Assembly: GCA_946409935.1 (NCBI GenBank)
Contig: CAMJYG010000008.1
Location: forward strand, 1 to 54,837
Reading direction: 5' to 3'
Source of the DNA: an uncultured Clostridium sp.
Lineage (GTDB): Bacteria > Bacillota > Clostridia > TANB77 > CAG-508
Length of the DNA stretch: 54,837 nt
Numbering within the stretch: the stretch's first letter is position 1; each line of letters opens with the position of its first letter. The notes under the pieces were generated by a model, which was given only the letters and a program-made list of their open reading frames with translations, did no database searches and was not told the DNA's origin. Both the position numbers and the translations under genes were made by a program. Positions 9,157 to 16,521 of the stretch are shown here, piece after piece.

Positions 9157-11772
9157 TTAAAATCCAGTTCTTGGAAGTTTCTTTATTTCCAATCTCTTAG
9201 CATAAGAAATTGTTGGCCACTCTGCTTTATCTTCTAACTTATGTTCCTTATAGTTTCCTGTTAAGGTCGTGTGGTTTACCCATCTATCATCTGCTTTTAC
9301 TGTAGGTAAAACCTTTGCAAAAATAAATGGCTTTTCAACTGCTTCAAATCCTGGCATCACTGTTCCAAATTCTACCTTATAATCTGTAATATATTCATCA
9401 TCAAGTAGCTCTACTTTAGTAAAATCAATATAGTTATTTTTCTGTGTGTTATATTTTCCATATTCAATGTAATCTTCTGATTTATTAGTTTTATATTTTA
9501 TTGTATAATCTAAATCCTCATTATATGTTCCAGTAAATAATTTTGTAATTCTAACATATTCATATGGTAAATTATCAGTCCATGTAAAATTATCTAGTGC
9601 CACATTTGATGTGTTTTTTAATGCGTTAAAACTATATTTAATTTCATCATTGGGTTGTGCTTGAACTATGCCTGTTTTGTCTATATCTAATCCAATTTCT
9701 ACACTTGTATTTTCAATTGTAACTGGAATAGTTTTCATATTTTCTTTTATTTCAACACTATATTTTTCAGTATTTAACAAATAGTAATCTGAACCTGTAT
9801 CTTTTTCTTTTACATAGTAAATTCCATATTCTAAAAGCTTACTTTTAGCTTTTCCTTCTTTATCTGTTGTAATTGTATCTACCAATTCGTTATTTTCTGT
9901 ATATATTTCAAATACTGCATTTTCAAGTGGTGTATCTTTTGATACATTAGTTAATTTGTTATCATCTTTACTAATTTTTGTTATTTCTATATATCCCTTA
10001 ATTTTTTCATTTTCAAATTGAATAGATGTAATTTCATTTTCTTTTAGTTCTATAGTTTTAGTTTCTTCATCCACAAAATATCCTTTTAAAGTTTCTTTTT
10101 CTCTTATTGTAAGTTTAGAACAATCTCTTATTGCATATCTTGATGTATATGCTTCACCTTTTTCATTTGTTGTAATTGTTTCTAAAATATTTTCTTTTTC
10201 ATCTAAAATATCGAATTTTACACCTTTTAATTTAACTTCATGATTATCCTTATCTATTTTTATAACTTTAACTTGTCCTTTTTGTAATTCATTTTCTATT
10301 GTAGTTTCTTTAGTTTTATTCCATTCAATTTTGACTTCTGTGTCATCTGCTAGGTTATACCATTTTCCAGTATTTTTTTCTATCAATTTATAGTTACCTA
10401 TTCTTAAATTATCTATCTTTATTTCTCCATCAACATTTGTTGTATAACTTCCAATAACCTTTTGAAATTCATCTGAATATAAATCAAATGTTACATTTCC
10501 AAGTGCAATTTTATGATTATCTTTGTCAACTTTATATATTTTTAAATTCCCTTTTTTATGCTCATTTGTAATATCAACTGTAGTTGTTTCATTATATTTT
10601 ACATTTACATCAAATTGTTTGCTATTTAAAACATAATTTTTATTTGTTTCTATTTCTTTTAATATATAATTTCCTTGATATAATCCCGAAAAATTTGCTA
10701 CTCCATTATTATCTGTTGTTGCAGTTGTAACTGCTGTGCCATCTGCCTTTAACAATTGAAATTTAACCCCTGATATTGCTTCGTTTATTTCATCATCAGT
10801 TTTGTTTATTTTAATTTTTCCTGTATTTCCTTTTAAATTTAAATTTGATGAACTACTTGTTAATGCTAATGGATCACCTGTAATTGTATAATCTTGTAAG
10901 GCCTCATTGTATGCTGTTGCATAAAACATTGCATAAGATTTTGATGTTACAGTTGCCCTTATTCTTCCGTTAATATCTCCTGTTTCTACACTATTTTTTG
11001 GTAATCTAACTTGAAATGTTTTCCCTACATTAAATGTATTTTTTTCTGTGCCATTTGTATCTGTTATTTTAGTCCCTGTTGGAAATTCTGTAATTGCAAT
11101 ATCGTAACTAGTTATATCAATATTTGCACTTAAAGAATAATTTTGAATATAGTAATTTCCATCAAAGAAAATGCCTCCAGCCTTATCTATATTAGATACT
11201 GGTGTTCTATATGTGCTTGAACCATTATTTCCTATATCCACTAATCTATGAATTAAATCTACAATTTCTTGTCCTGTTGTATCTATTGCATAAAAATCAT
11301 CTACATTTGCTTGACCTGTAACACAATATACTGCCATTTTTGTAGCTTGATATGCATACACCCAATCACTTACTCCTAAATCTCCTGCAGATTTATATGG
11401 ATATCCATTTGTAACTACTCTCCAAACTTTATTATACATTTCTGTATTTCCTAAAATTTCGGTTATTGTTACATCATATGATAATTCGTCATCTGCTCCT
11501 AATCTATCTTTATTCATACAAAATGCCGGATAAAATGTTCCATTATCATAATATCCTACTAAATGAGTTATTACATAACCTTTGCTTGCAACTCCATAGC
11601 TTTTTAAATGATATGGAATTGTACCAATACTTATTATATCTAATGTTGTTCCTATATCATTATTATTTACTGCCAAACTTTGCACCATTGGAACTATTGG
11701 AAGCAAGTTTGATAGTATTGTTAATATTAATAGCATCGTTGCTACTGCTTTTTTCTTGATTTTTTTAATCAT
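9157..11772 (-). CDS. Surface adhesin: thioester domain plus SpaA/Cna-B repeats, LPRTG end
   Basis: An 871-aa secreted protein. A signal peptide covers residues 1 to about 35. A thioester (TQXA-type) domain follows, with a candidate Cys in FYPAFCMNK and Gln in YAYQATKMAVY. These domains form a Cys-Gln thioester that bonds host surfaces. From about 325 to 690 there are four to five SpaA/Cna-B beta-sandwich repeats (GKIKINKTD, GNLKIYKVDKDNH, GQVKVIKIDKDNH, GYIEITKISKDDN). A DUF11-like domain comes next, and the protein ends exactly at LPRTGF with no membrane helix or basic tail. It has its own regulated promoter (unit 1). A sortase is encoded just upstream. It probably aids mating contact or host attachment. 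Confidence 0.85.
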   Translation of the reverse strand: MIKKIKKKAVATMLLILTILSNLLPIVPMVQSLAVNNNDIGTTLDIISIGTIPYHLKSYGVASKGYVITHLVGYYDNGTFYPAFCMNKDRLGADDELSYDVTITEILGNTEMYNKVWRVVTNGYPYKSAGDLGVSDWVYAYQATKMAVYCVTGQANVDDFYAIDTTGQEIVDLIHRLVDIGNNGSSTYRTPVSNIDKAGGIFFDGNYYIQNYSLSANIDITSYDIAITEFPTGTKITDTNGTEKNTFNVGKTFQVRLPKNSVETGDINGRIRATVTSKSYAMFYATAYNEALQDYTITGDPLALTSSSSNLNLKGNTGKIKINKTDDEINEAISGVKFQLLKADGTAVTTATTDNNGVANFSGLYQGNYILKEIETNKNYVLNSKQFDVNVKYNETTTVDITNEHKKGNLKIYKVDKDNHKIALGNVTFDLYSDEFQKVIGSYTTNVDGEIKIDNLRIGNYKLIEKNTGKWYNLADDTEVKIEWNKTKETTIENELQKGQVKVIKIDKDNHEVKLKGVKFDILDEKENILETITTNEKGEAYTSRYAIRDCSKLTIREKETLKGYFVDEETKTIELKENEITSIQFENEKIKGYIEITKISKDDNKLTNVSKDTPLENAVFEIYTENNELVDTITTDKEGKAKSKLLEYGIYYVKEKDTGSDYYLLNTEKYSVEIKENMKTIPVTIENTSVEIGLDIDKTGIVQAQPNDEIKYSFNALKNTSNVALDNFTWTDNLPYEYVRITKLFTGTYNEDLDYTIKYKTNKSEDYIEYGKYNTQKNNYIDFTKVELLDDEYITDYKVEFGTVMPGFEAVEKPFIFAKVLPTVKADDRWVNHTTLTGNYKEHKLEDKAEWPTISYAKRLEIKKLPRTGF

Positions 11773-11796
11773 ATATAAACCTCCCTATTTTGCAAT

Positions 11797-11922
11797 AAAA
11801 AAAGAAATCAGCAGGGGAACAAACCGATTTCTTTTTTTATTATTTAAAAATTATCACACTAAAATAATACTACCTTTAAAAACCTATGTCAATGAATGTT
11901 TTTTGAAACAATTTTGAAAATT
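11797..11922 (-). promoter_or_regulatory. Shared promoter plus leader terminator, unit 1 (adhesin)
   Basis: Minus strand: upstream box TTCAAAATTGTTTCAAAAA, -35 TTGACA (11887-11892), 17-bp spacer, -10 TATTAT (11864-11869). A strong stem with a T-run, AAAAAAAGAAATC/GATTTCTTTTTTT (11797-11838), lies before the adhesin RBS. The same arrangement occurs at three other transcription units. The -35 overlaps a possible frame extension of the SpoVG-like gene. Confidence 0.8.
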
Positions 11923-12065
11923 TATCTTTTGTTGCTATTTGATTTTTCTCTTGTGTAGCATCATTATTTTCTTTAGTTTCTTGCTTTATTTCTTCAGTAT
12001 TTTTTTCTTCTGTATCTTTATTTACTTCATCTTCTGTTGGAATACTTGTTGCAACAGTATCTATA

Positions 12066-12362
12066 TTATTTTGAGCTATTATGCGTTTTTATTTTTTCAT
12101 AATATGAATCTAACACAGATTTTGAAATTTGCTCTCTTAATTTCTTATTTGTAGGATAACAGCAGTCTTTATATCTTTTTTCTTGTGTTTCTTTATCATA
12201 ATATGAACGTTGTGGTAGTTGCACATAAATATTGTCTTCTTTACTTCTTTTAACGGTTACACCCTCAATATTAAACATATCATCAATACAAATTGTTCCA
12301 ATGGCTTTTGTAATATTGTTTGGGTCGTTTGTTAAATTTAAATTCTTAACACTAATATTCAT
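12066..12362 (-). CDS. SpoVG-like protein
   Basis: A 98-aa protein with the SpoVG core: a beta strand with DDMFNIEGVTVKR, YVQLPQRS, then CCYPTNKKLREQISKSVLDSYY. SpoVG proteins bind RNA or DNA and act in sporulation and cell-wall regulation. Plasmid-borne versions are common. Start ATG 12362 follows GGAGG. The first stop is TAA at 12066-12068. A +1 shift near it would add a 63-aa acidic tail (IDTVATSIPTEDEV...) ending at 11876. The tail looks coding but lacks a start. No CGG is present, so this may be a simple indel. It is co-transcribed with the sortase. Confidence 0.75.
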   Translation of the reverse strand: MNISVKNLNLTNDPNNITKAIGTICIDDMFNIEGVTVKRSKEDNIYVQLPQRSYYDKETQEKRYKDCCYPTNKKLREQISKSVLDSYYEKIKTHNSSK

Positions 12363-12404
12363 ATTTTTTTGGTCCTCCTTCCTCAAATATTCTATATAAA
12401 TTAA

Positions 12405-12965
12405 TTACATAGCTTTTTCAATTCCTACAACACATAATCTTAAATTTCTTTGATTTTCTATACATGTTATAAGAGTAATTTGATTTTCTTCTGTTTGCTC
12501 TAAAACACTAAAATCTGTTTCTTCAATTTTTCGTACTTCTTTTACTTCATATTCTTTTGTTTCATATTTTGTAATATAAGTTATAATATCGCCTTTATTT
12601 AAATTTTTAAGTCCGCCAAAATAAGCTGCATTATTCCCTCTGTTATGAGAACATAAGCAAACATTTCCATCTAAATAACTTGTATTTTCAAAATGTCCTA
12701 CATATTTATTTATTATTTTTGAATCTGTTCCATCTGCTATAGGTGCTTTCTCTATTCCTATTTTTTCTATCGAAATATAACCTATAATATTTTTATCTGT
12801 TTCATCAACAGACAAAACATCTAGAACTTGTTCTTCTACTGTTTCACTTTTTTGTGTATTATTTGTGTTTCTATCTTCTGTAGCAGGTTTTATTACTAAA
12901 ATAAGAATCAAAAATATTGTTAAACTCGCTACCATTAAAAAATATTTTAAAATTTTTCTTACCAT
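12405..12965 (-). CDS. Sortase, class D/E-like
   Basis: A 186-aa membrane-anchored cysteine transpeptidase. The N-terminal helix (residues 7-27) is a signal anchor. The catalytic domain shows His in LCSHNRG, Cys in TLITCI (TLxTC motif) and Arg in LRLCVVG. It probably joins the LPRTG protein encoded next to it to the wall or to a pilus. It is the first gene of unit 2, with a long hairpin-rich leader, and is followed by the SpoVG-like gene. Confidence 0.88.
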   Translation of the reverse strand: MVRKILKYFLMVASLTIFLILILVIKPATEDRNTNNTQKSETVEEQVLDVLSVDETDKNIIGYISIEKIGIEKAPIADGTDSKIINKYVGHFENTSYLDGNVCLCSHNRGNNAAYFGGLKNLNKGDIITYITKYETKEYEVKEVRKIEETDFSVLEQTEENQITLITCIENQRNLRLCVVGIEKAM

Positions 12966-12988
12966 ATACCTTCCTCCAAAAAATAAAA

Positions 12989-13215
12989 ATGCGGACTAAC
13001 AAATTCTACAAAGCTAAGCTTTTAGAATTTGTAACGTTCGCATATTTAATTTCTACGAAAATTGCTTCTTAAAATTGCAATTTTCTAGAAATTAAAAATA
13101 AGCGACGGTCAGCTTTTATGCTAACTATCGCCTATTCATAATAGTTCATATTAAAATAATAACACCTATATTTTTATTAGTCAATGAATGAATTTTGAAA
13201 CATTTTTGAATTTTT
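12989..13215 (-). promoter_or_regulatory. Shared promoter and three-hairpin leader, unit 2 (sortase)
   Basis: -35 TTGACT (13179-13184), 17-bp spacer, -10 TATTAT (13156-13161), with the upstream CAAAAATGTTTCAAAA box. The leader then holds three stems in a row: GCGA..GTTAGC-type stem with a following T-run (13102-13131), TTTAATTTCTA/TAGAAATTAAA (13045-13096), and ATGCG..AAATTCTA/TAGAATTT..CGCAT (12989-13043). The first is terminator-like. The middle block shares 19 exact bases (TTCGCATATTTAATTTCTA) with 24091-24109. Confidence 0.72.
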
Positions 13216-14269
13216 ATAGCTTGATTTCATAGTAATTGTTCCATAAAACTATATCTTTCTTCTTACTTCCTTGAACTAAACTTATAGTTCTGCCTTTAAA
13301 TTTTTTGAAAGTAAGTGGATTAATTTTTATTGCATAAATATTCTCTTCACTTTTTCTACAGTTAGAAATATCTATCGAAACTTTTTTATCACTTATTTTT
13401 TCCTTTTTTATTAATTTGAATCCATTATTATTTTTAGCATAAACATAAGTATTTTTTGCTTTTAACAAATACATAAGTATCGCAGTTAATCCTATTCCTG
13501 ATACAATTATAATTTTATTTACATTATTTTCTTCTTTTTCTTGTATTTCACTATTTGGCTCTTCAACAAATTCTTCATAATCAATTTTGTAATCATATAT
13601 TGTATCAATTTTTTCTACTTTTCCTGAATATGTAACAGTTACTTTATATGTATCTAGGTTTGCTAGAGTTTTTATAGCTTGATATATTTTTTTACCTTTA
13701 TAAGTTTTAGGAACATTTTCATTATCTATAGTTTCTGTATTTTCTGCTTCCCATTCAACATTTATTAAATAGTATTTTTCATTATTTATATCTAGTTCTT
13801 TTTCTACATTATTTAGGTCATTATCCGAATAATTGCTAAACTCTAATACTTTTTCATCTATTTTTTCATAATATCCATTTTTTATATTTTCTACTTTAAT
13901 AGCAGATATGCTTAAAATTCCTTTGTACTCTTCATTTATAAACTCTTTTGTTTCTCCAAATTGATTTCTAATATATTGTTCATTTGATTTATCAAGTAAT
14001 TTTGTTTCTATAATTTCTTTATCAAGATAATTTTTATCTGATATCTTTTTATCTATGTTTTTTATTTTAAATTCAGCGGTTTCAGTTTTATAAATATCTT
14101 CTAAAAATTTATTTTCTTTGCTTTTAGTTATTTCATAACTTTTTTGTGTGACTTCTGTTTTTGCAAAACTTTTATTTATTCCAAGTATTAAGGTTAGAAT
14201 CGTTACTAAAATTATAATTATTTCTTTCAAAATTTTCTTTTTCATTATACTAAATCTCCTCTTCTTCAT
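13214..14269 (-). CDS. Membrane-anchored surface protein of unknown function
   Basis: A 351-aa protein with an N-terminal signal (residues 8-36, KKKILKEIIIILVTILTLIL), an extracellular charged region, and one membrane helix near 253-269 (KIIIVSGIGLTAILMYLL) followed by a basic cytoplasmic tail of about 80 residues. I recognise no domain. It overlaps the DUF2958 gene by 20 bp and is the third gene of the rpsF unit, so it is part of the conjugation module. It may be a mating-surface or envelope component. Confidence 0.65.
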   Translation of the reverse strand: MKKRRFSIMKKKILKEIIIILVTILTLILGINKSFAKTEVTQKSYEITKSKENKFLEDIYKTETAEFKIKNIDKKISDKNYLDKEIIETKLLDKSNEQYIRNQFGETKEFINEEYKGILSISAIKVENIKNGYYEKIDEKVLEFSNYSDNDLNNVEKELDINNEKYYLINVEWEAENTETIDNENVPKTYKGKKIYQAIKTLANLDTYKVTVTYSGKVEKIDTIYDYKIDYEEFVEEPNSEIQEKEENNVNKIIIVSGIGLTAILMYLLKAKNTYVYAKNNNGFKLIKKEKISDKKVSIDISNCRKSEENIYAIKINPLTFKKFKGRTISLVQGSKKKDIVLWNNYYEIKL

Positions 14270-14627
14270 CTTCTAGCAAGAATTCTGGCACTTTCATCCC
14301 TGTACTTTTTATAGCTTCAATTAAATTGCAATTTTTGGGTAAATATAAATCTCTTTCTATAGTTAATCCAAGTGGCAATTTAATTTCTTGAAGTTGGGAT
14401 AAAAATACATAGCCGAATTCTGCCATTTCATCGTCACCTAAATTACAATATCCATATAACTCATAATCTCCATTTTCCATTTTTTCTGCTTCTGTAATAA
14501 ACCATGTTGCTGCTCCCATTGGATTAAAATATTTTGCAATAACTTTTGCTTGTCCTCCTAATTCTTTTTGACTTCCAAATGGATATTTCTCAAATACTTT
14601 TTCTAGTTCTTTTATTATCAACTTCAT
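14250..14627 (-). CDS. DUF2958 domain protein
   Basis: A 125-aa soluble protein with the DUF2958 pattern: AKVIAKYFNPMGAATWFITEAE, then YGYCNLGDDEMAEFGYVFLSQL, then LPLGLTIERDLYLP. The domain is frequent on plasmids and conjugative elements, with no settled function. It ends in an acidic tail (LLEDEEEEI), as does its neighbour S6. The 3-bp gap to rpsF implies coupled translation. Confidence 0.8.
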   Translation of the reverse strand: MKLIIKELEKVFEKYPFGSQKELGGQAKVIAKYFNPMGAATWFITEAEKMENGDYELYGYCNLGDDEMAEFGYVFLSQLQEIKLPLGLTIERDLYLPKNCNLIEAIKSTGMKVPEFLLEDEEEEI

Positions 14628-14630
14628 AAG

Positions 14631-14957
14631 CTATAAAGCCTCCTCTTCATCTTCTGTTTCCTCGATTTCTTCTACTTCTTGCCTTACTGTTATAAATTTA
14701 AGTATATTATCATCAATTCTATAGTTTCTTTCTAATTCACTAATGCTCTCTGGTTTGGCATAAAATTTAAATAATGCATAAAATCCTTTTTGATTTCCTT
14801 GAATTTCATAAGCTAATCTTTTTTCTCCTAAATCTTCCATATTCACATTCTTATTTGAAAAACTCTCAATTTGTTTTTTAAATTTGTCTAATGTTTTATT
14901 AATCTCCTCTTTATTTTCATTTGGTTTAATTATAATTATACTTTCATATTTGTTCAT
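14631..14957 (-). CDS. rpsF: Ribosomal protein S6 (extra, element-borne copy)
   Basis: A 108-aa protein matching S6 over its whole length: MNKYESIIIIKPN, EDLGEKRLAYEIQG, GFYALFKFYAKPESISELERNYRIDDNILKF. S6 binds the S15-S18-16S rRNA platform. An acidic tail of about 15 residues (EVEEIEETEDEEEAL) extends the fold. Chromosomal rpsF normally sits with ssb and rpsR. Here it heads an operon with DUF2958 and a surface protein behind the shared conjugation promoter (unit 3). Whether the host also has a normal copy cannot be seen. Confidence 0.9.
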   Translation of the reverse strand: MNKYESIIIIKPNENKEEINKTLDKFKKQIESFSNKNVNMEDLGEKRLAYEIQGNQKGFYALFKFYAKPESISELERNYRIDDNILKFITVRQEVEEIEETEDEEEAL

Positions 14958-15070
14958 TTTTTATATATTCTCCTTTACATTTATTTTTTCTTTTTATTAT
15001 ATTGGTAAATATAAACTAATCTACCTTTTCCTTAAATTTGAATATCATTTCATTCTCCTTTCCGAGCACG

Positions 15071-15180
15071 AAAAAAGCCAGCTGCTAAAACTGACTTTTG
15101 CTCACAATTTTTTATAATAAGATTTTATATTGCTTTTTTGTATATGTCAATGAATAGTTTTTGAAGAAATTTTGAAAATT
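15071..15180 (-). promoter_or_regulatory. Shared promoter plus leader terminator, unit 3 (rpsF)
   Basis: -35 TTGACA (15145-15150), 17-bp spacer, -10 TAAAAT (15122-15127), with upstream TTCAAAATTTCTTCAAAAA. A stem AAAAGTCAG/CTGGCTTTT with a T6 tail (15071-15099) is an intrinsic terminator in the leader, about 110 bp before rpsF. Confidence 0.75.
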
Positions 15181-15274
15181 CATTAAAACTGACTGATGAC
15201 CAACTATTATTAGCTGGCCATCTCCCATAGTAACTACTGCAATTTTCTTTAAAAACTGCTCCCTTAGTAATCAT
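15125..15274 (-). CDS. Possible 49-aa ORF over promoter 3
   Basis: An open frame (MITKGAVFKENCSSYYGRW...) with no clear RBS. Its last codons (NEFSKFLQKLFIDI) coincide with the promoter box, and the SpoVG frame extension ends in similar residues (DKFSKLFQKTFIDI). I think the likeness comes from the conserved DNA box rather than from protein conservation. Low confidence as a gene. Confidence 0.2.
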   Translation of the reverse strand: MITKGAVFKENCSSYYGRWPANNSWSSVSFNEFSKFLQKLFIDIYKKAI

Positions 15275-15302
15275 AAATGTTTAAAAAATTTCTTATATTT
15301 TA

Positions 15303-15332
15303 TTGACTTTACCTTTGAATTTAGAGTATAAT
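15303..15332 (+). promoter_or_regulatory. Promoter of the antisense RNA
   Basis: TTGACT (15303-15308), 18-bp spacer, TATAAT (15327-15332) on the plus strand, against the direction of all nearby genes. Transcription should start near 15340. Confidence 0.8.
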
Positions 15333-15339
15333 AAATATA

Positions 15340-15428
15340 GGAAATGACAATTCCGTTAGATACGGTCTTGCCAGAGAATGTTTTAATAAACCATTTACCC
15401 TGTCAAAAGTAGAATGGTTTATTTTTTA
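15340..15428 (+). ncRNA. Antisense RNA, probable type I antitoxin
   Basis: About 89 nt from the promoter just upstream to the stem AATAAACCATT (15385-15395)/AATGGTTTATT (15413-15423) and its T6 run. It also has a CCGTTAGATACGG hairpin. It has no RBS or ORF. It runs antisense to the 3' end and 3' untranslated region of the 37-aa hydrophobic ORF on the other strand, the usual geometry of TxpA/RatA- and BsrG/SR4-type antitoxins. Confidence 0.75.
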
Positions 15429-15539
15429 TTTATGTAGTTGCTTATCTACCCAGTTCTTATACAGAACTGACATCAAGGCAACGTTTAATGTTAAAGATAA
15501 CATCAATGATATTACGAAAAATAGTATCACTTTAACCAT
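15426..15539 (-). CDS. Type I toxin-like hydrophobic peptide
   Basis: A 37-aa peptide beginning MVKVILFFVISLML with one membrane helix (residues 3-25) and a polar, charged end (YKNWVDKQLHK), the shape of membrane-acting type I toxins. Its SD (GGGTGG) lies 5 bases before ATG but is paired with CCACCC in a 5' UTR stem. It has a consensus promoter upstream and an antisense RNA over its 3' end. No database family is assigned here. It lies between radC and the rpsF unit, where it could act to maintain the element. Confidence 0.75.
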   Translation of the reverse strand: MVKVILFFVISLMLSLTLNVALMSVLYKNWVDKQLHK

Positions 15540-15544
15540 AAACA

Positions 15545-15653
15545 CCACCCGCCTTTCCTACGATGAATCGTATAATATTGGGTGGCAAAACCGTTCCACT
15601 AATCATCAAATTCCTATGTTTATAATTCTACAATATTTTTTTAGTTCTGTCTA
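15545..15653 (-). promoter_or_regulatory. Toxin promoter and SD-sequestering leader
   Basis: -35 TAGACA (15648-15653), 17-bp spacer, -10 TAGAAT (15625-15630). In the leader, CCACCC (15580-15585) pairs with the SD GGGTGG (15545-15550). An inner stem ACGAT/ATCGT (15560-15571) closes the structure. Full-length toxin mRNA should be poorly translated unless the leader is processed. Confidence 0.72.
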
Positions 15654-15676
15654 CAAAAATCAAAGAATTTTTTGAA

Positions 15677-16240
15677 TTACAATACTTCTTCATCATCTTC
15701 TACTTCTTCAACATTGCTATTTTTCAAATTTTCAAGCTCATGTTTTAAACTATTATTTTCTTCCACCAAAAAAGCCTTTTCCATAAAATTCATTTTTTCA
15801 TCACTATAATTTTTATCAATTGCATGTACTTCCATCATGCTTAAGTAATTATCTTCTGAAACAATTATATGATCTATTAATTCAATATTAAAAGCTTCTA
15901 AAAGTTTATTAGTTACATTGCTTAAATATTTGTCATGACCACTTGGATTTAGAGTATTTGATGGATGATTATGAACAAATATAACTTTTTCTGTTGCAGT
16001 AATTAAAGCTGTTCTTATAATTTGTTTACTATCAATTTGAACTGATTGACTTGTTCCTATTCCCATAATTCTAATATCTCTTATATGATTTCCTCTATCT
16101 AGTCCAATAAATAGAAAATACTCTTGAATTGCATCTTTTATTTCTTGCACTTCTTTTAATTTAAATACATCTTCTGGTGTAGTTATTTTTCTCATATCTG
16201 CTCTATTAGATTTCTTTTGTACTTCTATATTCAAGCTCAC
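15677..16240 (-). CDS. radC: RadC/JAB-domain protein
   Basis: A 187-aa protein with the JAB metalloprotease-like motif HNHPSNTLNPSGHD and the flanking ALITATEKVIFVHNHPS and IIVSEDNYLSMME typical of RadC. A C-terminal coiled coil with an acidic end (SNVEEVEDDEEVL) follows. RadC proteins are common on plasmids and conjugative elements. Their role is unsettled, and a DNA-repair function is doubted. GTG start with AGGAGG 8 bases upstream. It is the last gene of the long transfer operon. Confidence 0.85.
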   Translation of the reverse strand: MSLNIEVQKKSNRADMRKITTPEDVFKLKEVQEIKDAIQEYFLFIGLDRGNHIRDIRIMGIGTSQSVQIDSKQIIRTALITATEKVIFVHNHPSNTLNPSGHDKYLSNVTNKLLEAFNIELIDHIIVSEDNYLSMMEVHAIDKNYSDEKMNFMEKAFLVEENNSLKHELENLKNSNVEEVEDDEEVL

Positions 16241-16278
16241 CTTTGTCGCCTCCTCTAGTTTTTCTTTTGTTTTTTAAA

Positions 16279-16521
16279 CTAAAAATTCAATTTCAGAATA
16301 CTTATTAAATTTTGCCTTAATTCACTATTTACTAATACTGTTGTTCCAATTGTTAAAAGTATGCAGATAACAATATAGAAAGCTATTTTAAATATTTTTG
16401 CTATTATTTCAACTATAATCGAAATTTTACTATTTTTCTTTGTTATAAAAATATTGTTTTTGTTATTTTGCTTTTCTCTTTTTTGTTCCATTGCTATATC
16501 AAAAAGTGATTTCTTTTTCAT
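16279..16521 (-). CDS. Small single-pass membrane protein
   Basis: An 80-aa protein with a lysine-rich cytoplasmic N-terminus and a membrane helix at about 43-66 (IAKIFKIAFYIVICILLTIGTTVLV). Its start overlaps the stop of the CpaE-like ATPase (ATGA-type overlap), so it belongs to the transfer operon. Function unknown. Confidence 0.6.
   Translation of the reverse strand: MKKKSLFDIAMEQKREKQNNKNNIFITKKNSKISIIVEIIAKIFKIAFYIVICILLTIGTTVLVNSELRQNLISILKLNF

Noticed and set aside
15125-15274. Protein family ending FSKxxQKxFIDI encoded before several units
   Set aside because: Two upstream frames (49-aa ORF and the SpoVG extension) end alike, but the same DNA at units 2 and 4 is non-coding. The conserved object is the promoter box, not a peptide.
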